A stretch of 6,224 nucleotides of DNA from Ruminococcus sp. (GTDB taxonomy: Bacteria; Bacillota; Clostridia; Oscillospirales; Ruminococcaceae): NCBI GenBank assembly GCA_019417865.1, contig DYCW01000409.1, positions 1-6,224 of the forward strand, read 5' to 3'. The notes below the pieces were generated by a model. That model was not told the DNA's origin and ran no database searches. It saw only the letters and a list, made by a program, of their open reading frames with translations. The position numbers and the translations under genes are program-made. Below are positions 1 through 5,983 of this stretch, in pieces (the stretch's first letter is position 1; every line of letters starts with the position of its first letter).

Positions 1-406
1 CATCAATGATTGCATCCCATTTCATGGAACGAAAGGCGAGTAAAATAGTAAGACCAGTAGAACCGCCAAGTAAAAATAGCTGTATGAGTGAAAATGATGC
101 AAGATTTGTACAAACACCCATACCGAACAGCATCAGCCACCACTTTTTTTCCCATAACACGTCATAAAGCAATAGTGGAAGTGCACAGATTGCTGGTGGA
201 AATAAGCTGCAAAGCAGAAAAAAACCACCTATCAAGATTTGAGCGGTTCGTTTTCCACGATAATATTGTATTGCAGCTGAAACGATAACAGAAAGCAGCA
301 GAGAAGTGATCGCAGCTAGATTGCTAACAGTAGTTGAAAACATACAGCAGAGTATCATCAGCCAAAGCAGAATGATTTTGTCCAATAGTTGCTGCAAAGC
401 AGTCAT
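1..406 (-). CDS. Partial polytopic membrane protein (N-terminal part), possibly the sensor region of a histidine kinase
   Basis: An open frame runs leftward from an ATG at 406-404 and is still open at the window edge (135 complete codons). The protein begins MTALQQLLDKIILLW and is very hydrophobic. Roughly four to five membrane segments are visible, around residues 11-30, 32-47, 57-82, 89-110 and 112-125, with short charged turns such as YYRGKR (48-53) and LWEKKWW (84-90). The pattern of PP, then a hydrophobic stretch, then LLLYD (70-82) before a charged turn resembles the membrane sensor part of some clostridial histidine kinases. No kinase domain lies inside the window, so this is a guess, and a transporter or other membrane protein is possible. 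It has its own promoter and follows the terminator of the glucanase gene, so it starts a separate transcript. Start choice is uncertain: GGGG touches the ATG, whereas an in-frame TTG at 397-395 sits 9 nt after it. Confidence 0.65.
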   Translation of the reverse strand, partial: MTALQQLLDKIILLWLMILCCMFSTTVSNLAAITSLLLSVIVSAAIQYYRGKRTAQILIGGFFLLCSLFPPAICALPLLLYDVLWEKKWWLMLFGMGVCTNLASFSLIQLFLLGGSTGLTILLAFRSMKWDAIID

Positions 407-425
407 CCCCTATCTTTTTTCTTTT

Positions 426-454
426 ATAATACCATTTTTGATGAAAAAAGTCAA
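426..454 (-). promoter_or_regulatory. Sigma-A-type promoter of the left-edge membrane protein gene
   Basis: Read on the minus strand, TTGACT (454-449) is followed after 17 nt by TATTAT (431-426). The -10 is preceded by TGG, giving an extended -10. Transcription should begin near 419, leaving only about 13 nt before the ATG at 406. The promoter lies just downstream of the glucanase terminator. Confidence 0.7.
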
Positions 455-470
455 TTGCAAGGGTAGAATG

Positions 471-513
471 AAAAATAAAAACCATGCCGATAAGAAAGAG
501 CAAATCGGCATGG
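471..513 (-). terminator. Intrinsic terminator of the GH9/GH16 glucanase gene
   Basis: CCATGCCGAT (482-491) and ATCGGCATGG (504-513) form a perfect 10-bp stem with a 12-nt loop. On the minus strand the stem is followed directly by a T-rich tail (481-471: T5, A, T5). It lies 16 nt past the glucanase stop codon. The plus-strand side has only a poor T tract, so termination is mainly minus-strand. Confidence 0.9.
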
Positions 514-528
514 CGAAAAGACTTTTAT

Positions 529-3500
529 TTAATTGCGACCAGATTCATTATAGGTAACCCACTGATATTTTGCAGTCAGCGGCGTTTTGCCGTCATAGGG
601 CTTCAGCCATCCGTCAACGCCGGTACCCGGCCATACATTCATCATGATTTTTCCAGGTGTGGAAGGAATGTTTTGTGTTGCCGTGTAAACTGCTTTGCCG
701 TCTACATACCAGGTGATAGAATCTTTCTGCCAGTCAAACCCATAAGTATGATAGCCAGTAGAAGCATCGAAACCTAAATCATACATATATTCGTGATTGC
801 CGACTCCATTTGTATAGTAGTTAAACTGTACTTTTGTGGTGTCCTTTCCAAGGATTTCTACGTCAATTTCGTCCCATGGATTGTTATCACTTGGTCCGGT
901 ATAGGTGAAGAAGGACGAAACCACGCCGTCATTCTTGATTGCCTGCATGGAGGTTTCGTAGTAACCATAGGAATAGAAATCTGTTGTCCGGTATTCTGCA
1001 CCAGAATAATTGTACTGTCCGGATGTGTCCTTGTCAATGGTCAAATTCAAAGCAGAATCTTGGAATGTCGCATTGCTACCTCTCCAAACACAGTCGAAGC
1101 AGGAGCCGTTTGACCAACCATCCGATGCAAAGAATTCCTTTACTGCCCCTTCTCGGAAGTTTGCATACATGGTGGCATTGGTATTTGGCTGTAAGCCAGG
1201 CTGCGGATCAGGCTGTGGGTCAGGTTTCGGATTGGAAGGAGAGAGCAGTTTTTGCTTCAGGACACACAGGTCAATGACATTGACTACAGAATCCTCATAT
1301 AAATCTGCACGGATGCCCTGTTCTTCAGTCAGTGTTGCTTTCCGGATGAGATATTTCTGTAACAGAACTACATCGGCAACAGTTACACTGCCGTCCTGGT
1401 TGACATCGCCCTTTTGGGATGCAGAACTGTCTGTATCGGTGAGGGATAGCAGATAGGTCAGCGGAGAATTCCAGTAAATTGTGATTTCATTGGTGGAATA
1501 GCTTTCTGAGTGGTCTACATAGCATTTGGCATCTGCTGTCGTTGCCAGATATGCCTTTGCAGCAGGATCTTCCAGATGGGAGTTGACACCGCCGACCAGC
1601 ATGCCTTCCATTGCCTGACTTTTTGCCATGGACGGGCGATGATGCGGGTTCTGCGGAGAAACAGTACCATATCCGGTGACAAAACATTCCCCGACTGGGT
1701 TGTTGCCAAGCAGATAATGCAGATTGGATTTTGCAGCTGTCAAATATTCTGTATTTCCAGTCAGCTGATATGCCAGTCCAAGAATGATGCCGGAATTTGC
1801 AACAGTCATATTGCTGCCCCAGTTAAAGACAGAAACGGCAACGCTGTAAGGATTATTTGTGGTTTTGGTCACAAAGGAATCAGCCTGTGTCATAACAGCA
1901 TTTTTCGCATTGGTATAAGCAGTAGAACTGGTGTCTGCGTTGTCCATGGTCAGAATGGCAATGTTGCCGTAATCGCCGACCGTTGACCAGTCCAGACCAG
2001 TTTTCACTGTCATTTGTTCTAGTGCATTTAGGTAGGTTGTGGAACCTGTTGCACGATACAATTGTGCTGCTGCCCAGTAACGTTCATCTTTGTCTGAAGT
2101 ATCTTGGTAAGCACCAGTGGTAATGTCTTCTGGATTTTCAAAAATCAGGTTGGGATTTTGTTCCAAGAATGCCCATGCCCGTTCTGCGGCTGCCAGACAG
2201 GTATTGGCAAAATTGCTGTCGATCCCCTGATAGAATTCATACGCCATTGCCATTGCTGCACAGAAGTCTGCGGTTGCCGTAGTGGAAACCGGTGTTACGA
2301 TCAGCTGTGCAGTTTCCTTTTCCGGCATCACATAACCTGGGAAGTTTTCACAGGTTACCTTGTGATAGACACCGCCAGAAGCGGCTTGCATTTTCAGCAT
2401 CCATTCCAGTTCATAGCGAGCTTCGTCCAGAAGATCCGGCACACCGTTGCCGCTCTCCGGAATACCGATCTGGTCACTGTAGGCAGAAGAATTGGTTTGG
2501 TAAGCATACAGCAGATCTGCAATGGTCTTTGCAGCCGGTACCACATACCGTCCATAGTCACCAGCATCGTGCCAGCCTCCGCTGACATCAATGGTTTCCG
2601 AGGTGCCGTAAATCAGGGCTTGTGTATTGTGGCAGGCAACGTGTCCGAAGGTATCATCCGTTACTTCTGTTCCGCAGCGTTGCAGATACAGCATCTTGAC
2701 AGAATCATCCAGTAAATCACTGTAAACGGTATCGGAAATTTCAAATGGATAGGAATCATCCAGACTGCCACACTGAATGTAATAGGTACCCGGTTCTGTT
2801 ACAGCAGAAAAATCCCCGAACCAGTCTATTTCATCGGCACTGGAGTTCTTGGTTTGTCCGTAGAGTTCTCCTGTATAGACCGATTTTCCGGTTGCAGCAT
2901 TGACAACCGAGAAGGTGGTTTCGCTGGTGACATCTCGAAAGACAGCGATCTTTTCATCCTGTGTCCGGTAGCCGACCTGATCGGTGATGATAGGAGGCTC
3001 ATAGGGCTTGATTTCTGAATAATCCACATTGGTATCATCAATTAGTTCTAGTGATACATTATCCAGATAAATTGTATGTTCCGGCAGTTCCGACCCTTGA
3101 TAGCCGCAGTTAAAGACCAGTTTGGACATGATATCTGTATCGGCTGCCATGGTAAAAGTATAATCTACCGTCTGCGGTTCTGCAGTTAGCTGTAAACTCT
3201 TCCAAGTATATGCCTGATAGGTGCCGCCGTTTTGTTGTATCATTCCTTCTACTTCTCGATCCGTGGTAGAAGAAATATCGTAGGTTAAACGATAGACGCC
3301 GTTTTTGTACAGTGGGACGCTGTCATATCCCACTTGCACGGAATAGTTCAGTGTGCCAACACTGCCAATGGTCAGAGCCAGTTTTCCGTTTTCTGTTTTT
3401 AGGGAACAAGAGCCACCGCTTGCCTTATAGGTGGACCAGCCAGAATATCCGCTGTCAAATGTTTCTAATAGAATGCTCGTAGAAGCGGCTGTACCTATGA

Positions 3501-3585
3501 TGGGCAGGGTAGTGAGTCCGGCAGATAATATCAAACAAGATGATAATACTGCAAGACTTTTTTTGAATGTATTATGGTTACACAT
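529..3585 (-). CDS. Secreted dockerin-bearing bifunctional glucanase: GH9 cellulase plus GH16 lichenase
   Basis: This is a 1018-residue multidomain enzyme. A signal peptide (about 1-35: KK at 8-9, hydrophobic core, cleavage near TAAS) is followed by a CBM4/9-like module (36-184), an Ig-like CelD_N domain (195-285), a GH9 catalytic domain (290-717; 1435-2718), a type I dockerin (725-782; 1240-1413), a Pro/Asp/Gln linker (783-805) and a GH16 domain (806-1018; 532-1170). GH9 shows the WHDAGDYG motif (D340, D343), NPHHRPS (H649) and SYSTNEITIYWNSP with the probable catalytic acid E700. GH16 shows WDEIDVEILG (E906 nucleophile, D908, E910 acid/base) and a lichenase-like KDTTKVQFNYYTNG stretch, so beta-1,3-1,4-glucanase activity is expected. 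Both active sites look intact. The start at 3585 is chosen because AAGGAGG lies 8 nt upstream and the signal peptide follows; an in-frame ATG at 3642 has no such site and would add a charged leader. The second dockerin calcium loop is degenerate. Monocistronic, and divergent from an AraC regulator. Confidence 0.96.
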   Translation of the reverse strand: MCNHNTFKKSLAVLSSCLILSAGLTTLPIIGTAASTSILLETFDSGYSGWSTYKASGGSCSLKTENGKLALTIGSVGTLNYSVQVGYDSVPLYKNGVYRLTYDISSTTDREVEGMIQQNGGTYQAYTWKSLQLTAEPQTVDYTFTMAADTDIMSKLVFNCGYQGSELPEHTIYLDNVSLELIDDTNVDYSEIKPYEPPIITDQVGYRTQDEKIAVFRDVTSETTFSVVNAATGKSVYTGELYGQTKNSSADEIDWFGDFSAVTEPGTYYIQCGSLDDSYPFEISDTVYSDLLDDSVKMLYLQRCGTEVTDDTFGHVACHNTQALIYGTSETIDVSGGWHDAGDYGRYVVPAAKTIADLLYAYQTNSSAYSDQIGIPESGNGVPDLLDEARYELEWMLKMQAASGGVYHKVTCENFPGYVMPEKETAQLIVTPVSTTATADFCAAMAMAYEFYQGIDSNFANTCLAAAERAWAFLEQNPNLIFENPEDITTGAYQDTSDKDERYWAAAQLYRATGSTTYLNALEQMTVKTGLDWSTVGDYGNIAILTMDNADTSSTAYTNAKNAVMTQADSFVTKTTNNPYSVAVSVFNWGSNMTVANSGIILGLAYQLTGNTEYLTAAKSNLHYLLGNNPVGECFVTGYGTVSPQNPHHRPSMAKSQAMEGMLVGGVNSHLEDPAAKAYLATTADAKCYVDHSESYSTNEITIYWNSPLTYLLSLTDTDSSASQKGDVNQDGSVTVADVVLLQKYLIRKATLTEEQGIRADLYEDSVVNVIDLCVLKQKLLSPSNPKPDPQPDPQPGLQPNTNATMYANFREGAVKEFFASDGWSNGSCFDCVWRGSNATFQDSALNLTIDKDTSGQYNYSGAEYRTTDFYSYGYYETSMQAIKNDGVVSSFFTYTGPSDNNPWDEIDVEILGKDTTKVQFNYYTNGVGNHEYMYDLGFDASTGYHTYGFDWQKDSITWYVDGKAVYTATQNIPSTPGKIMMNVWPGTGVDGWLKPYDGKTPLTAKYQWVTYNESGRN
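1197..1232 (-). repeat. 12-bp tandem repeat encoding the Pro-Asp/Lys-Pro-Gln interdomain linker
   Basis: Three imperfect 12-bp units (plus strand CAGGCTGCGGAT, CAGGCTGTGGGT, CAGGTTTCGGAT) encode the PKPDPQPDPQPG linker between the dockerin and the GH16 domain. Such linkers are extended and flexible, and the repeat can change length by slippage without a frameshift. Confidence 0.7.
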
Positions 3586-3593
3586 TATTACTT

Positions 3594-3600
3594 CCTCCTT
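3594..3600 (-). promoter_or_regulatory. Ribosome binding site that fixes the glucanase start
   Basis: AAGGAGG on the minus strand ends 8 nt before the ATG at 3585. It selects this start over the in-frame ATG at 3642, which has no such site. Confidence 0.9.
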
Positions 3601-3608
3601 TTTGTGAT
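3599..3608. repeat. Direct repeat copy A (TTTTTGTGAT) in the glucanase leader
   Basis: This decamer is identical to 3709-3718 and exactly 110 bp away. It lies in the inferred 5' untranslated region of the glucanase mRNA and touches its ribosome binding site. It may be a second regulator site or a chance match in AT-rich DNA. Confidence 0.4.
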
Positions 3609-3621
3609 AAACAAACGCATC

Positions 3622-3639
3622 TGTATGATGAAACATACA
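3622..3639. repeat. 18-bp inverted repeat in the glucanase leader (operator-like)
   Basis: TGTATG (3622-3627) and CATACA (3634-3639) are perfect inverted arms around a 6-bp spacer (ATGAAA). It lies between the inferred transcription start near 3668 and the ribosome binding site of the glucanase gene. It could be a repressor operator or a small leader hairpin. Confidence 0.4.
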
Positions 3640-3674
3640 CAAATTTTATGAACCAAACCCGTCTCTTTGTTACT

Positions 3675-3683
3675 AATATACCA
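3675..3683 (-). promoter_or_regulatory. Extended -10 promoter of the glucanase gene, without a good -35
   Basis: On the minus strand TGG (3683-3681) precedes TATATT (3680-3675). At 17 nt spacing the -35 position reads TATTAC, a poor match to TTGACA. Transcription would start near 3668, giving a leader of about 83 nt. An extended -10 with no usable -35 fits a promoter that needs an activator. Confidence 0.5.
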
Positions 3684-3708
3684 TAGAACATCGAAATGTA
3701 ATATCATT

Positions 3709-3718
3709 TTTTTGTGAT
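3709..3718. promoter_or_regulatory. Direct repeat copy B (TTTTTGTGAT), candidate activator box of the glucanase promoter
   Basis: The box sits at about -41 to -50 from the inferred glucanase transcription start, where an AraC-type activator would contact polymerase. It repeats the decamer at 3599-3608. A shorter TGTGAT copy at 3753-3758 overlaps the regulator's own -10. Binding by the adjacent AraC protein is inference. Confidence 0.35.
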
Positions 3719-3734
3719 TTTTATTGAAATTTTG

Positions 3735-3763
3735 TTGCATCTTCAAAAGAACTGTGATAAAAT
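3735..3763 (+). promoter_or_regulatory. Promoter of the AraC-family regulator gene
   Basis: TTGCAT (3735-3740), 17 nt, then TAAAAT (3758-3763), with TGA just before the -10 (extended -10). Transcription would start near 3770, about 17 nt before the ATG at 3787. It is divergent from the glucanase promoter. Confidence 0.6.
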
Positions 3764-3786
3764 AGAAGACGAGAAGGAGGGTGCAT

Positions 3787-4530
3787 ATGGACATTGAAAA
3801 AAAATTGGCTCATGTAGCATTTTTAAATCGGGAGTACCAGGTTTCTCATCTCGCTTATGAGCGAGAAATGGCATTTTTTCAAAGTATTCAAATGGGAGAT
3901 ATGGAAGCCGTGAAACACCTGTTCAAACCGTTGGATAGTCAGAAAATGGGGATTTTGAGCGATAATCATTTGTATAATTTAAAATATCACTTTATCATTA
4001 CGGTTGCCCTTGTCACACGTTATTGTATTGAAGGTGGGATGGAAATGGAAGAAGCCTTCAATCTCAGTGATATTTATATTCGCAGTGCGGATCGCTGCCA
4101 TCAGGAACAAGAAATTGCCCTGCTGCATCGAGAGGTCATAGATGATTTTACACAGCGAATGCAGATTATTCACAAAAAATCACTCTATCCAAAACCGATT
4201 CTGATTGTGCTGGATTATATTTATGACAACTTACATACCAAAATCACATTAAATGCATTGGCAGAACAGGTTCATCTCAGCCCCTCTTATTTATCAAAGT
4301 TGTTTCACAAAGAGATGGGGCTTACCATCTCCAATTACATTCGCAAAAAACGTATTGAAGCGGCTGAAAATATGCTGAAGTTTTCGGACTATTCCTGTGC
4401 AGAAATCGCCAATTATCTCTGTTTTAGTTCCGAAAGCTATTTTATTCAGGCATTTAAAAAAGAGACTGGCGATACGCCAAAACATTATCGGGAAAAATTT
4501 TTTCGCCGAAATTGGAATATACAAAAATAA
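3787..4530 (+). CDS. AraC-family transcriptional regulator
   Basis: A 247-residue regulator. The C-terminal third (about 140-240) is a typical AraC DNA-binding domain with two helix-turn-helix units: LNALAEQVHLSPSYLSKLF (155-173) and CAEIANYLCFSSESYF (204-219), followed by the family hallmark FKKETGDTPKHYR (223-235). The usual Gly of the second unit is Cys212. The N-terminal 140 residues are mostly helical, with no obvious cupin-type sugar pocket; stretches such as LKYHFIITVALVTRYCIEGG (65-84) recur in a group of Firmicute AraC proteins whose ligand is not known. The start at 3787 is chosen because AAGGAGG (3774-3780) is 6 nt upstream; an in-frame GTG at 3781 directly abuts that site. The gene is divergent from the glucanase gene and shares its 201-bp regulatory region, so control of the glucanase is the simplest hypothesis. 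It is not proven, and the signal is unknown. Confidence 0.93.
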   Translation: MDIEKKLAHVAFLNREYQVSHLAYEREMAFFQSIQMGDMEAVKHLFKPLDSQKMGILSDNHLYNLKYHFIITVALVTRYCIEGGMEMEEAFNLSDIYIRSADRCHQEQEIALLHREVIDDFTQRMQIIHKKSLYPKPILIVLDYIYDNLHTKITLNALAEQVHLSPSYLSKLFHKEMGLTISNYIRKKRIEAAENMLKFSDYSCAEIANYLCFSSESYFIQAFKKETGDTPKHYREKFFRRNWNIQK

Positions 4531-4531
4531 G

Positions 4532-4562
4532 GATAGAAAACGGAGATCGTCATCTATTTTTA
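4532..4562 (+). terminator. Weak candidate terminator of the AraC gene
   Basis: Two nucleotides after the stop codon, GATAGA and TCTATT can pair (5 bp plus one G-U), with an inner ACG/CGT pairing around a GAGAT loop, followed by a short T run (4557-4561). The stem is short and has an internal loop, so read-through is likely. Confidence 0.35.
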
Positions 4563-4572
4563 ATAGTAAGGA

Positions 4573-4601
4573 TTGATACGTTATTTTTTTGATTTTATAA
4601 T
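4573..4601 (+). promoter_or_regulatory. Promoter P1 of the small ORF / rhodanese-TtcA unit
   Basis: TTGATA (4573-4578), 17 nt, TATAAT (4596-4601). The -10 is a perfect consensus and the -35 is close. Transcription would start near 4608, just before the -35 of P2. Confidence 0.7.
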
Positions 4602-4616
4602 GTAATAGATTCAACC

Positions 4617-4645
4617 TTGACAGATGGAAACAGATGTGGTAGGAT
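4617..4645 (+). promoter_or_regulatory. Promoter P2 of the small ORF / rhodanese-TtcA unit
   Basis: A perfect -35 TTGACA (4617-4622), 17 nt, then TAGGAT (4640-4645) preceded by TGG (extended -10). Transcription would start near 4652, about 31 nt before the small ORF. It is in tandem with P1. Confidence 0.55.
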
Positions 4646-4682
4646 TAGTTATACTTACAGAAGGAGAAGGGAGAACCGGATC

Positions 4683-4808
4683 ATGAGATTCATTTTAATT
4701 CAAGGGATCACAAGAAGCATGCTGCAAATTGGAAACCATTTTGGAAGAGAAAAAGAAATAACGTTGTATGCTATTCATTGCAGCAAACAGGTGAGGGGAC
4801 AGGCATGA
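4683..4808 (+). CDS. Small ORF (41 aa) overlapping the rhodanese-TtcA start; function unknown
   Basis: A short frame from an ATG at 4683 encodes 41 residues (begins MRFILIQGITRSML, ends CSKQVRGQA). A purine-rich site (AAGGAGAAGGGAG, 4661-4673) ends 9 nt upstream, so translation is credible. Its TGA (4806-4808) overlaps the ATG of the next gene (4805-4807) in an ATGA arrangement typical of translational coupling. The peptide is basic and has one Cys (position 33); I recognise no family, membrane segment or attenuator-type codon run. It may be a real small protein, a leader peptide that sets translation of the fusion gene, or a chance frame. An in-frame TTG at 4617 would make it longer but has no ribosome binding site and overlaps P2. 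Confidence 0.45.
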   Translation: MRFILIQGITRSMLQIGNHFGREKEITLYAIHCSKQVRGQA

Positions 4809-5944
4809 TAGAAGAGATTTCCATACAAGAACTGACGAAACAAAAGCCGGATACTTATTTGTTGATTGATATGCGGGATAGAACTGCATTTGCACTGGGG
4901 CACATTGACGGAGCTGTAAACATACCGCAGCAGACCTTGCAAGAACAGGCGGAAACATTACCACAGGATAAAATGCTGGTGATTTATTGCCGCAGTGGGA
5001 TTATCAGTGAGGAGGCAGCAGAATCTCTACGGGAGAAGGGGCTGTTTGCAGTAAATTTAATTGGTGGATATGTGCAGTGGCTTCAGGAAAAAATCAAACG
5101 GGAGTCCACATTGGAAAAGGCAGCGGAAGTAGAGCAGGGTTTGCGGAAAAAATTTCATCGCACCATTTTCAGCCGGTTTGCCAAAGCGGTTACAACCTAT
5201 GAATTGATTCAGCCGAATGACAAGATTGCCGTTTGCATTTCCGGTGGAAAGGATTCTATGCTAATGGCAAAATTGTTTCAAGAACTGCATCGGCATGGGA
5301 AATTTCCGTTTTCATTGGTGTTTTTGGTGATGGATCCCGGCTATAGTCCGGAAAATCGTCAAATCATCGAATCCAATGCGAAGCTTTTGCAAATTCCCAT
5401 TACCATTTTTGAAACCAATATTTTTGATTCTGTCTATCATGTACAGAATAATCCCTGTTATCTCTGTGCCCGCATGAGAAGGGGACATCTGTACAATCAG
5501 GCGAAGCTTCTAGGCTGTAATAAAATTGCTCTTGGACACCATTTTGATGATGTAATTGAAACAATTTTAATGAGTATGATTTACGGCGGACAGGTGGAAA
5601 CCATGATGCCAAAGCTGCATAGTGCAAATTTTGAAGGGATGCAGTTGATTCGACCGATGTATTTGATTCGAGAGGCAGATATCAAACATTGGTGCCGGTA
5701 TCATGATCTGCGGTTTATTCAGTGTGCCTGTCATTTTACAGACACTTGTACCACCTGTGAACCAGACAGCCGAAATGTATCCAAACGGCAAAAAATTAAA
5801 CAATTGATTGCAGAATTGGCAGAGGAAAATCCGCAGATTGAAAAGAATATTTTCAGAAGTGTGGAAAATGTCAACCTGAATAAGATTATTTCCTATCAGC
5901 TACATCATGAGAAACATAGTTTTTTAGATGATTATGAAAATTAA
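4805..5944 (+). CDS. Rhodanese-TtcA fusion: sulfurtransferase domain plus PP-loop tRNA-thiolation-type ATPase
   Basis: A 379-residue cytoplasmic two-domain protein. Residues 1-98 form a rhodanese domain: IDMRDRTAFALGHIDGAVNI (21-40), active-site loop YCRSG with Cys62, and IGGYVQWL near the end. Residues about 115-379 are a TtcA-like N-type ATP pyrophosphatase with PP-loop SGGKDS (146-151), PCYLCARMRRG (Cys218, Cys221) and LGHHFDDVIET (243-253). A C-terminal cysteine cluster (Cys307, 309, 315, 318) precedes SKRQ. In E. coli TtcA, the CxxC pair and one later Cys bind a 4Fe-4S cluster and the enzyme makes 2-thiocytidine at tRNA position 32; the equivalent residues are present here. Inference: the rhodanese Cys hands a persulfide to the thiolation site. 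The exact tRNA or other substrate is not fixed by sequence. The start at 4805 is chosen because GAGGGG ends 6 nt upstream; the in-frame ATG at 4778 has no such site. It overlaps the small ORF by 4 nt and is served by P1 and P2. Confidence 0.9.
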   Translation: MIEEISIQELTKQKPDTYLLIDMRDRTAFALGHIDGAVNIPQQTLQEQAETLPQDKMLVIYCRSGIISEEAAESLREKGLFAVNLIGGYVQWLQEKIKRESTLEKAAEVEQGLRKKFHRTIFSRFAKAVTTYELIQPNDKIAVCISGGKDSMLMAKLFQELHRHGKFPFSLVFLVMDPGYSPENRQIIESNAKLLQIPITIFETNIFDSVYHVQNNPCYLCARMRRGHLYNQAKLLGCNKIALGHHFDDVIETILMSMIYGGQVETMMPKLHSANFEGMQLIRPMYLIREADIKHWCRYHDLRFIQCACHFTDTCTTCEPDSRNVSKRQKIKQLIAELAEENPQIEKNIFRSVENVNLNKIISYQLHHEKHSFLDDYEN

Positions 5945-5955
5945 AACAAAGTTCA

Positions 5956-5976
5956 AATATGGGAAGTCCATTTTTT
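5956..5976 (+). terminator. Weak candidate terminator of the rhodanese-TtcA unit
   Basis: ATGG (5959-5962) and CCAT (5968-5971) form a 4-bp stem around GAAGT. A few A-T pairs extend it past one mismatch, and a T run follows (5971-5976). Placement just after the stop and the T tract support it, but the stem is weak. Confidence 0.35.
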
Positions 5977-5983
5977 AATAAGT

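Noticed and set aside
88..557. Plus-strand frames of 66 and 83 codons near the left edge
   Set aside because: They are antisense to the membrane protein gene; the second one also runs through the glucanase terminator.
1010..1456. 148-codon plus-strand open frame opposite the dockerin/linker region
   Set aside because: Antisense shadow of the dockerin and linker; its GCGSGCGSG stretch is just the reverse reading of the Pro-Asp-Gln linker repeat.
2104..2715. 203-codon plus-strand open frame opposite the GH9 domain
   Set aside because: It is antisense to a well-supported catalytic domain, has no convincing ribosome binding site and shows a Cys/His-rich composition typical of a reverse-frame shadow.
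3535..3546. Lipobox-like LSSC (residues 14-17) in the glucanase signal peptide
   Set aside because: Too few hydrophobic residues precede Cys17 and a long hydrophobic stretch follows it, so an ordinary cleaved signal peptide fits better than a lipoprotein.
3586..3642. 19-residue N-terminal extension of the glucanase from the ATG at 3642
   Set aside because: It lacks a ribosome binding site, would place charged and His residues before the signal peptide, and would encode the real ribosome binding site as KKEE codons.
4294..4614. 106-codon minus-strand open frame
   Set aside because: It covers the DNA-binding domain of the AraC gene in antisense and has no supporting start signals.
4608..4682. 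Possible riboswitch in the leader of the rhodanese-TtcA unit
   Set aside because: The leader is under 80 nt and I found no conserved aptamer pattern or terminator/antiterminator pairing.
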